NCBI GenBank assembly: GCA_018896395.1 | Contig: JAHIMN010000101.1 | Coordinates: forward strand, 1-10,442 | Direction: 5' to 3' | DNA from: Verrucomicrobiota bacterium | GTDB lineage: Bacteria > Verrucomicrobiota > Kiritimatiellia > JAAZAB01 | Length of the DNA: 10,442 bases | Shown: positions 4,735 to 10,442 of the stretch, piece by piece | Layout of the letters: every line of letters starts with the position of its first letter | How positions within the stretch are numbered: position 1 is the first letter of the stretch | Translations under genes and position numbers: made by a program | Notes under the pieces: generated by a model | What the model was told of the DNA's origin: nothing | The model's input: only the letters and a program-made list of their open reading frames with translations | Databases searched by the model: none

Positions 4735-6549
4735 TTACTGCACGATAACAGTCACTTTATCAACCAGGATCGGGCCGTTCTGGTCCAGGATGCCGTCCAT
4801 GGGATAATCAACGGCGAACCAGAAGTAATAAGTCCCGGGGGACAAAGAACTATTCAACAATGATGTGGAAGAGAGGTTGCATAGAGGCCCCTGATACACG
4901 GGTTGGCAATACGACAAATCTCCGTTAAATTCTTCCCATTGTGCGCCTAAGTAAAAACATCCACCATTTCCAGAGGCGACAACCCACCAGTCAACACCTG
5001 TGCCCGCATATTCCCCCGCATTCATTGCCACGGTGATGGACACAGGCTCGGGATAATTAACAGTGATCGTATCCGTTACGCCATTGGCTTTGATTGTCGG
5101 TCCGACATGCGCAGGTTCTTCGCCGCCCGTGCCAAACGCCTTGATACAGACATTGAAATACTCGCCACTATCCTCAGCTTCATACCAGGTGCTGCCATTC
5201 GCGCTCGTGTAGCTTTCGCCGGAGGAAGCTGTCGCCGCACTGCTGTAATCCGGATAGCGATATTCAATCGCGATTGGCGAATTGTATCCTGGGGTCGTCA
5301 TTTTGACGACCACGGAGAAGCGCGTTGAACACGTTACCGGCGAATCCAAAGTCACCGTGTAATAACCGGCATAGGTGAGCGTACCTGTCTTTGTAGCGCT
5401 CAGCGTGCCGTTGGTTGGACTCCCGACGGTTACCCCCGTATAGACGCGGACTTCGTAACTGGCGTCGGCGGCGGGCGCGTAAAAACTGACCGCCTCAATT
5501 GTGCCGGATGCATTGGTGAAAATATTGGCGCCCCAGGCCGTTGTGCTCCCATAACCAAAGGCAGTGCAAAAACCCAGCGGATCGTATTGATAGACGGATG
5601 CATAATTCGCCGTGGATTCCGCGTTTAAAAACAGGCAATTGTTGTTGCCAATGTGGGCGTCATAATATGAAATCCAGAAGTACCCGGCATCGCCCCAGGA
5701 GGTGCCCCAACTATTCTTGATCAGAAAGGCGCCGTCGCCGGAGGGAGTCATATCGAACTTGGTGCGATCAAACGCATCATCCCACCCGACAATGGTAATC
5801 GCATGCCCCCATGCGGAGACATAATCGCCGTTATAATAATACGCGTAGTTGGCGCTGTTGTAATAAGCACCATTGTAACAGAATGCAGAATAGATGCCGC
5901 CATAAGTCATAATGGCCTGCTTGATGGCATCATTATCGGTGTTGCCTACGGCGCGATCGGGAATAAATTGCGCGCTCTGAATATGTTTTTGAACCGTTAA
6001 ACCGGTGGGACTGCTAGGTCCGTTGGAATATGGATCCGCGGATTCAAGGACTGGTCCGCCCCAGCGGCCCAGGTAGGCCAGCGACATTAAATGATTGCCG
6101 CCTTCTCCATAGGCGTAGTCGAATCCGTGTAAATTGGCCAGGTTGTTTTCCGAGAAATCCCAGGTTTCACCGGTCAGGAGACAGGACTCCATTGAACCGA
6201 ACGTGCCAAAAGTCCAGCAATTACCATAAGCTCCCTGATCCTTGACGGATGACACTTTACCATAAGGTGTGCGTAAATCATAACTGGCGGGTAATGACGC
6301 CTTGAGCTTGTTCCGTTGTGCCGATAAAAAAGATGCCGTGGGCTGGGGGAGTTTGAATGGAGCCGGTATATAGCCCAGACCATGGCCATCCGCTGTGCGA
6401 GTGGTTAAGGCTTTAGTCTGCCGTTGCGCCTGGTATTGCAGGAATTCGGGATTAAGCGGTGCCCGTTCAAGGGCCCATGCCGTCATAGTACCAGCCAGCA
6501 CCATTGCAAACACCATAAATCCAACGATTAATAAACTATGTTTTTTCAT
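4735..6549 (-). CDS. Secreted C1A papain-like cysteine peptidase with lectin-like domain
   Basis: This 604-residue exported protease starts with a signal peptide (residues 1 to about 26, cleavage near TAWA/LE), followed by a short pro-region. The papain fold follows: oxyanion Gln105 and nucleophile Cys111 in DQGAYGNCWTFG, catalytic His249 in WGHAITIVGWDD, and Asn279 in IKNSWGTSWGDAGYFWISY. Residues about 315-473 match the lectin-like domain often fused to bacterial C1 peptidases (IEAVSFYAP, TWYEAEDSGEYFNVCIKAF). Residues about 484-604 form a beta-rich C-terminal module (VSITVAMNAGEY, DWWVVASG, GTYYFWFAVD) of unknown binding function. ATG 6549 has GAGG with 7 nt spacing. The gene stands alone, converges on coaB and is flanked by the two coaB repeat copies. 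The substrate is unknown; extracellular protein degradation is likely. Confidence 0.92.
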   Translation of the reverse strand: MKKHSLLIVGFMVFAMVLAGTMTAWALERAPLNPEFLQYQAQRQTKALTTRTADGHGLGYIPAPFKLPQPTASFLSAQRNKLKASLPASYDLRTPYGKVSSVKDQGAYGNCWTFGTFGSMESCLLTGETWDFSENNLANLHGFDYAYGEGGNHLMSLAYLGRWGGPVLESADPYSNGPSSPTGLTVQKHIQSAQFIPDRAVGNTDNDAIKQAIMTYGGIYSAFCYNGAYYNSANYAYYYNGDYVSAWGHAITIVGWDDAFDRTKFDMTPSGDGAFLIKNSWGTSWGDAGYFWISYYDAHIGNNNCLFLNAESTANYASVYQYDPLGFCTAFGYGSTTAWGANIFTNASGTIEAVSFYAPAADASYEVRVYTGVTVGSPTNGTLSATKTGTLTYAGYYTVTLDSPVTCSTRFSVVVKMTTPGYNSPIAIEYRYPDYSSAATASSGESYTSANGSTWYEAEDSGEYFNVCIKAFGTGGEEPAHVGPTIKANGVTDTITVNYPEPVSITVAMNAGEYAGTGVDWWVVASGNGGCFYLGAQWEEFNGDLSYCQPVYQGPLCNLSSTSLLNSSLSPGTYYFWFAVDYPMDGILDQNGPILVDKVTVIVQ

Positions 6550-6752
6550 GACTCGATCCTCTTTGCCCTTGTGAATGAGCTATAAATTTTCATCTATCAT
6601 ATCATGTTTATAACATAATAGATTGTCCGGTGAAATCAAGGAAAAAATAACATAAAAAATGCTTGTTTGCCTGCCAACCATCCGGCGCTCAGCTATAAAT
6701 TCTTATGCAACCTAACGCGATTTGCGACAATGAAATGCATGGGAATTTCAAT
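6550..6752. other. Intergenic region upstream of the C1A peptidase gene
   Basis: This AT-rich gap should carry the promoter of the minus-strand C1A gene. The ribosome binding site AGAGGA is evident. An ATGTT-TAT-AACAT inverted repeat lies at about 6605-6617, and a TTGATT about 16 nt before TATGTT on the minus strand is a weak promoter candidate. No gene was found here. Confidence 0.3.
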
Positions 6753-7112
6753 CCGTGGCCGACTGGCGGCCCTGTCGGGTCAGTCCGCAAAAAATAAAGA
6801 AAACAACGGCGACCCCGTGCGTTGCGCCTGGAACCGACACCGGACATTCTCAAAACCTTGCGGACCAAAATGGGGCGGCGCGTATTTATCGGATTCGCGG
6901 CGGAAACGGAACGGATGCTGGCGGGAGCTCGACGCAAGTTGGCGGAAAAGTGGCTGGATCTGATCGTGGCCAATGACGTGAGCCGCCGCGATGCCGGGTT
7001 CGAAGTAAACACCAATCGGGTGACGTTGATGGAGGCTTCCGGCGGAGTGCGCGTCTTGCCCCTCATGACCAAAATGAAGGTGGCGGCGCGAATCCTGGAC
7101 TGGCTGGAGGCA
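6753..7112 (+). pseudogene. Truncated, frameshifted second copy of coaB (3' half)
   Basis: The segment aligns base for base with coaB 4267-4625 at about 93% identity by eye. It begins at CCGTGGCCGACTGGCGG inside the conserved AAAVADWRP motif, so residues 1-87 including the GPT and SSGKMG substrate-binding motifs are absent. One extra base between 6810 and 6823 shifts the frame relative to coaB. The downstream part keeps an open frame (GFAAETERM to LDWLEA) that runs past the homology to 7196. Homology ends abruptly at GGAGGCA. It lies between two minus-strand peptidase genes. It cannot encode working ligase. It may be a relic of tandem duplication or of an insertion that carried a coaB end. 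Confidence 0.93.
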
Positions 7113-7121
7113 CGCTCGGGG

Positions 7122-7161
7122 CAACGCCTGCGGAAAACCATGGGGTCTCCCGCAGGCGTTG
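7122..7161. terminator. Hairpin between the coaB fragment and the C39/C70-like peptidase gene
   Basis: CAACGCCTGCGG (7122-7133) and CCGCAGGCGTTG (7150-7161) form a perfect 12-bp stem with a 16-nt loop. It lies 31 nt beyond the stop of the minus-strand peptidase gene and just after the end of the coaB fragment. It is well placed to terminate the peptidase transcript or to protect its 3' end. No proper T-run follows on either strand, only GTTTGTT on the + strand. Confidence 0.4.
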
Positions 7162-7192
7162 GTTTGTTCATTGCATCCGGCCTGAAACCGGA

Positions 7193-8131
7193 TTAATGCG
7201 TCCAATACCAATAAGCCCAGTCCATATAATAATTGTAATAGTAGTTCGCGTAACTGCTATTGCCCGCATACAAGTAGTAATAATAGTAGGCATAGGCATA
7301 ATAGTATAAGCAATAGGCCGCATACTGGTGTGATCCCGTGGAAGCATACGCGGCATAATAGTAATTCGCGAGCACCTGATTGGCAGAGCTCATGTAATAA
7401 TAGTAAAAACTATACGCCTGAGAGGTTTGGCCATAACTCAGATAGTAACAGCCCCCGGCATAGGCATAATAGTAATAAGCGTAATACAGGTCCGAGCTCG
7501 ACCCCGTGGAGTAATACCTGTTGAGATAATAATTCGCATAACTCAGATAGTACTGGTAATAGTCATAATATTCGTTTCCAGTGTCATTAAGTTTCAAGGT
7601 GTGAGTCCACGTACCACTGCCGTAGGGCCGGCACACCCAATCGTAGGTGTTAACAGTCGGACCGTTGTCAGGCCAGGGATCCCTCAAATATACCGTATTG
7701 CCTTCGGTGCCGTGGGCAACGACGATATGCCCGCCGCCACTATCCCATCCCCAACGGAGCACGGCCGGTCGCCCGGCGGTCATTTCACCCGCCAGAGTTG
7801 ACAGCGACATGGCAGAAGCAGATCCCGTGCTGGAAATGGACCCGAAATGATCCAGGACTTCATCACAACCGTGCATACTTGAATCCGTCGAGCCATACAG
7901 ATAGTTCGGGACATTTTGCCCGCCAACCGCCCATTCCGCAATGGCCGTTTGCGAGTACGAATTCCCGAAGAATTCGAGAACCATCTGGGAACTGGCGTTC
8001 CAACACCACTGGTCCATCTCCTGATTACGCTGTGTGACGCTCAGGACGGTTCCAAAACAAGAATTTGCCGCCGTCAGTACGGCAATCGCGGCGATCGCAA
8101 TAACCTTTGGCAGATAATGACGAATGTTCAT
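7193..8131 (-). CDS. Secreted papain-like (C39/C70-type) cysteine peptidase with tyrosine-rich tail
   Basis: The start at 8131 (MNIRHYLPKVIAIAAIAVLTA, a signal peptide) is preferred over an upstream in-frame ATG at 8188: AGGAGG lies 10 nt before it and the extra 19 residues would bury the signal peptide. This gives 312 residues. The peptidase domain has the nucleophile Cys43 in DQWCWNASSQMVLEFFG, His135 in GGHIVVAHG and Asp151 in YLRDPW (add 19 if counted from 8188). That order and spacing fit C39-like (PF13529) or C70-like (PF12385) peptidases. From about residue 188 to the end, some 125 residues contain 50 tyrosines (YYAYYYYAYA, YAYYYYYLYAG), in two blocks resembling a degenerate helical repeat. 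No ABC transporter domains are present, so it is not a bacteriocin exporter. It is probably co-transcribed with the 216-residue gene 34 bp upstream. Confidence 0.85.
   Translation of the reverse strand: MNIRHYLPKVIAIAAIAVLTAANSCFGTVLSVTQRNQEMDQWCWNASSQMVLEFFGNSYSQTAIAEWAVGGQNVPNYLYGSTDSSMHGCDEVLDHFGSISSTGSASAMSLSTLAGEMTAGRPAVLRWGWDSGGGHIVVAHGTEGNTVYLRDPWPDNGPTVNTYDWVCRPYGSGTWTHTLKLNDTGNEYYDYYQYYLSYANYYLNRYYSTGSSSDLYYAYYYYAYAGGCYYLSYGQTSQAYSFYYYYMSSANQVLANYYYAAYASTGSHQYAAYCLYYYAYAYYYYYLYAGNSSYANYYYNYYMDWAYWYWTH
7194..7570 (-). repeat. Tyrosine-rich low-complexity coding region
   Basis: This is the DNA encoding the Tyr-rich tail. Tyrosine codons TAT and TAC are mixed (the last stretch reads TAC, TAT, TAC, then TAT, TAT around Asn), and Ala, Ser, Asn and Gly fill the gaps. 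Synonymous variation with a maintained frame points to selection on the protein and not to a simple-sequence DNA repeat. Confidence 0.8.
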
Positions 8132-8141
8132 GGTGGGTCTT

Positions 8142-8147
8142 CCTCCT
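8142..8147 (-). promoter_or_regulatory. Ribosome binding site deciding the start of the C39/C70-like peptidase
   Basis: AGGAGG on the minus strand lies 10 nt before ATG 8131, within the 34-bp gap after the upstream gene. The alternative ATG at 8188 lies inside that gene's coding region without such a site. Confidence 0.8.
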
Positions 8148-8165
8148 GTTGGATTATCGATTTGC

Positions 8166-8816
8166 TTACTTGAGAGCGTCTTTGACAACCGGTTTCAACT
8201 GTTCAATGACGCTGGCCGCGGTCCCCAGGGTCGCATAATCATCAGCAGGCTTTCCTGTTGCCATGGGTTTCTGTGTGACCAACCGGGTTAGGTTTTGCGA
8301 ATCTTTTTCCGGAACGGTGAACAAATATTGCTTTGCTTGGAAAACAACGATCAGCATCGGATGGTAGCCTTGCGAGGCCTTCCATTGACGGCTGAGCGCC
8401 CCCAATTCTTTCGCTAATCCGGCGTATCCCAGGGAAACCGCTTGCCACTGGTTGTCGAGCCAATCGACAACCAGAATGGCACGGGACTGTTCTGCGATCA
8501 GAACAGGGAAATACCACATCGTGGTCGGGGTTACTATCGAGGTAACCGCCGAACCGGCCTGGTATTGGTCCAAAGCACGGGGGGGAATCGTATATACAAG
8601 GAAAGGATCTCCCAGTGAGGCCGTGTCCAGGGAATCGCCGGGGGCAAAGCCGTATTCTTCCAACGATATCACGGGGATTTTATTTAAAAACGGTTGGAGG
8701 CCCTGAGCGGCCGCTTGCTGAACGTCTGCGGGAGCATCCTGATTAGCCATCACACAAGGAACGGATAAAATCCATCCCATTACTATGAATACGGCCAACA
8801 GTTTTACGGTTTTCAT
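8166..8816 (-). CDS. Secreted protein of unknown function, operon partner of the C39/C70-like peptidase
   Basis: I do not recognise a named family. The 216-residue protein has a signal peptide (1 to about 24, ending VMA/NQ). The mature part is a single alpha/beta domain with motifs LEEYGFAPGDSLDTASLGDPFLVY, MWYFPVLIAEQSRAILVVDW, GYAGLAKELGAL and HPMLIVVFQAKQYLFTVPE. This alternation of strands and one helix recalls small cystatin- or propeptide-like secreted domains. The start at 8816 is supported by AAGGAGAT 9 nt upstream. It is followed after 34 bp by the peptidase on the same strand, so the two are probably one transcript. A role as inhibitor, chaperone or pro-domain supplied in trans is a guess from position and domain look only. 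Confidence 0.75.
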   Translation of the reverse strand: MKTVKLLAVFIVMGWILSVPCVMANQDAPADVQQAAAQGLQPFLNKIPVISLEEYGFAPGDSLDTASLGDPFLVYTIPPRALDQYQAGSAVTSIVTPTTMWYFPVLIAEQSRAILVVDWLDNQWQAVSLGYAGLAKELGALSRQWKASQGYHPMLIVVFQAKQYLFTVPEKDSQNLTRLVTQKPMATGKPADDYATLGTAASVIEQLKPVVKDALK

Positions 8817-9149
8817 GTGTTTGTATCTCCTTGCTGTGCTCGTGTTAAACTAAATCTGCTGTGCCGGCTTGATCGCTATTGATTTATTAACGAGTCAGTT
8901 TCAAAAGTTTTCTACAATTGATGTCAACACGGTATTCTGCCGTCCAAAGCATGCCGAATTATTCAAATCACCTCCTCACGCATCAAAAACCGATTTTTCG
9001 AACGTTTTTCGACAAGCTCCCGCCCTCAAGGCCACCACCGCAAATCACCGCCTGCATGAAGTTCCATAACAAGATCAACAAACAAAGGGTCCTGCAGACT
9101 GAAAGCCCATAAAATCATTGGCTTTTATAGTGGTTTCTGTTCCCCGCAT
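8817..9149. other. Intergenic region between two minus-strand secreted genes
   Basis: This 333-bp gap has no gene that I can support. It should contain the promoter of the 216-residue gene. A TTGACA on the minus strand (8922-8927) lacks a good partner -10 box. The left end carries the ribosome binding site AAGGAGAT. The right end carries the AAAGCC/GGCTTT hairpin. None of the heptamer arrays seen in the + strand operon occurs here. Confidence 0.4.
9102..9125. terminator. Weak terminator-like hairpin downstream of the metallopeptidase gene
   Basis: AAAGCC (9102-9107) pairs with GGCTTT (9120-9125) around a 12-nt AT-rich loop, 25 nt past the stop of the minus-strand gene. A T-rich flank (TTAT) is present on the + strand, less so on the minus strand. 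It may end the metallopeptidase transcript, but the stem is short. Confidence 0.3.
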
Positions 9150-9846
9150 TTAGAGAGGACTGCCGTCCCATATACCGCCGATGTAGTTCTGATCGCCACT
9201 GCTGGACAGCAGGATATACCACTGCCCCGATGTCGTGTTGTAGATGCCCAGATCCGTGTACCGGTCGCCATCAATGTCGCCGGTGATCGGCGTATAGCCG
9301 GTCAAGCCGAACCACATGCTGGCTTGGCTGTAGTTATAACGCGACCTCAGGATGTACCAGTAACCGGTGGACTCGTTGTAGAGCATGGGGTCGGCATAGC
9401 GATCGCCGTCAAAGTCCCCGCATACGGGGGTGTATCCGGGAGCACCCCATTGCCGATAGTAATAATCCCCGTAGTTATATCTGGATGCCAGAATATACCA
9501 CTCGCCGCTTGCGTTGAAATAAGCAATGGGGTCGGCATAGCGATCGCCGTCATAATCCCCGCAAACAGGCGTTACGCCCGTGACGTACCAGACGACGGGA
9601 ATAGAATAGCGCGAATAACTGTTAGCGGAGCGATAGAAGCTCCAGTAGCCACTGGAGGTATCCAAAACCGCTGGATCCGCCAGACGGTCGCCGTCGAAAT
9701 CGCCCGGCTGAGCAAGACACTGGCTGTCATAGACCGTGGGAAAATTATAATAGCCATAATAAGACAGCAGGAGGCGCAAGCTCCCGTCGTTGCGGAAGAG
9801 CCCCGGATCGGCATAGCGATCGCCGTCATAATCAGCCAGCAAGGGC
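9150..9846 (-). repeat. Five FG-GAP/VCBS-like repeat units in the metallopeptidase gene
   Basis: Units begin at LADYDGDRYADP, GDFDGDRLADP, GDYDGDRYADP, GDFDGDRYADP and GDIDGDRYTD. Units 3 and 4 are 141 bp (47 residues) apart and share near-identical DNA over the core (GCATAGCGATCGCCGTCA on the + strand recurs at about 9395, 9536 and 9810). This suggests recent unit duplication or homogenisation. The last unit ends in GIWDGSPL and stop. Confidence 0.85.
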
Positions 9847-10442
9847 TGACCCTGCTGGGTCGGTGGCGTCGGGGTTACCCCGGTCCAGCCGTTGTCTTTC
9901 AGGATGCCCATGGTAACGGGCCCGGGATCGTGGATGGCTTCGCCGTAATTAACCGAATACGTCATCATGGCATTGACGGTGCCGTTGAAGATTTCATCCA
10001 GGTGCGCATAACTCGAACCCTGTGCCCATGTGCTCGGCGCATACAGCTTGACCTTGGATCCGCCATTGCCCGTGTTGGCGTTGGCACCATTGAAATAGAC
10101 GCTGCCGCTCACCAACTGGTTGTACAGCGCGGCCGAGCCGCTGGTGTAGGTAATCAGTTTCGTGCCGGCCCCGTTTTCGGTGTAACGATCATAAATGACA
10201 GGATAATCGGACGAGCCATCGGATAAGCCCCAATATCCCAGTCCGCTCGAAACATACATGGACCCTATGAATCCGAGTCCATGGCACATCTCGTGCATGA
10301 TGACCTGGGCGAAATCAATCTCGGTGCTGGGACAAGCGCCGTCTGTTCCGTAATACCAGTCCGTGAACTGGGCGTTATAAGCAATCACAATTTCTTCCGT
10401 GCCGCCGTTCAGGTCGCTGCCATATAAGGCGTTGGCAATGGC
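9150..10442 (-). CDS. Secreted zinc metallopeptidase with FG-GAP/VCBS-like repeats (partial, 5' end missing)
   Basis: The reading frame is open to the right edge, so only the last 430 residues are visible and the start and signal peptide lie outside. The GTG at 10386-10388 is an internal valine codon. The peptidase part has a zincin motif HEMCHGLGF (His50, Glu51, His54 of the visible part). Later come SSYAHLDE (His147, probable third zinc ligand), NAMMTYSV and TMGILKDNGW, a set found together in secreted bacterial metallopeptidases with HExxHGLGF. After a TPTPPTQQ linker come five repeats of about 46 residues built on GDFDGDRYADPxxY and GYWYILxSRYNY. Their DxDGDxxxD core is calcium-binding in FG-GAP/VCBS repeats. 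The repeats probably serve adhesion or substrate binding outside the cell. Confidence 0.88.
   Translation of the reverse strand, partial: AIANALYGSDLNGGTEEIVIAYNAQFTDWYYGTDGACPSTEIDFAQVIMHEMCHGLGFIGSMYVSSGLGYWGLSDGSSDYPVIYDRYTENGAGTKLITYTSGSAALYNQLVSGSVYFNGANANTGNGGSKVKLYAPSTWAQGSSYAHLDEIFNGTVNAMMTYSVNYGEAIHDPGPVTMGILKDNGWTGVTPTPPTQQGQPLLADYDGDRYADPGLFRNDGSLRLLLSYYGYYNFPTVYDSQCLAQPGDFDGDRLADPAVLDTSSGYWSFYRSANSYSRYSIPVVWYVTGVTPVCGDYDGDRYADPIAYFNASGEWYILASRYNYGDYYYRQWGAPGYTPVCGDFDGDRYADPMLYNESTGYWYILRSRYNYSQASMWFGLTGYTPITGDIDGDRYTDLGIYNTTSGQWYILLSSSGDQNYIGGIWDGSPL

Noticed and set aside
6753..7112. Second functional coaB
   Set aside because: It lacks the first 87 residues with substrate-binding motifs and has a 1-nt frameshift relative to coaB.
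7427..7801. Plus-strand open frame opposite the peptidase tail, rich in Ile and Val
   Set aside because: It is the complement of TAT/TAC-rich codons and has no start signal or motif.
7193..8131. Bacteriocin-processing C39 peptidase of an ABC exporter
   Set aside because: There are no transmembrane or ATPase domains, and the protein has its own signal peptide.
8132..8188. N-terminal extension of the C39/C70-like peptidase from ATG 8188
   Set aside because: It overlaps the upstream gene, lacks a ribosome binding site and would place 19 polar residues before the signal peptide.

Overview
The window has two halves. Positions 435-4640 on the + strand hold a housekeeping operon: prfB (release factor 2, with its programmed +1 frameshift), a YicC-family endoribonuclease gene, gmk (guanylate kinase), and coaC and coaB as two separate genes instead of the usual fused coaBC. 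Positions 4735-10442 hold only minus-strand genes for exported proteins: a C1A papain-like peptidase with a lectin-like domain, a C39/C70-type papain-like peptidase with an extremely tyrosine-rich tail, an unidentified secreted protein encoded just ahead of it, and a zinc metallopeptidase carrying five calcium-binding-type repeats that runs off the right edge.

The organism is a bacterium with moderately high GC in its housekeeping genes. Gene junctions filled with 7-nt repeats, many secreted Tyr-rich peptidases with FG-GAP/VCBS-like 'GDFDGDRYADP' repeats, and the prfB-yicC-gmk-coa order all suggest a PVC-type or candidate-phylum lineage such as Kiritimatiellota, Lentisphaerota or Omnitrophota. 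That placement is an inference from gene style, not from a phylogenetic marker.

Region by region: 1-434 holds a minus-strand terminator, a 31-codon minus-strand mini-ORF, a short 7-nt repeat array and hairpins leading to prfB. 435-1557 is prfB. 1558-1723 is almost entirely a 7-nt repeat array running into the yicC start. yicC and gmk overlap by ATGA, and each carries a short in-frame tandem repeat in a predicted loop. The gmk tail and the gmk-coaC gap are another 7-nt array. The coaC-coaB gap is a third array folded into a 14-bp inverted repeat. A truncated, frameshifted second copy of the coaB 3' half lies at 6753-7112, so about 360-bp direct repeats flank the C1A peptidase gene.

The most unusual points are the 7-nt repeat arrays at nearly every junction of the + strand operon and none seen in the minus-strand half, the split coaC/coaB pair with such an array between them, the 40% tyrosine tail of the C39/C70-like peptidase, its possible partner protein encoded immediately upstream, and the partial coaB duplication bracketing a peptidase gene. 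No CRISPR array, tRNA, rRNA or transposase was seen.
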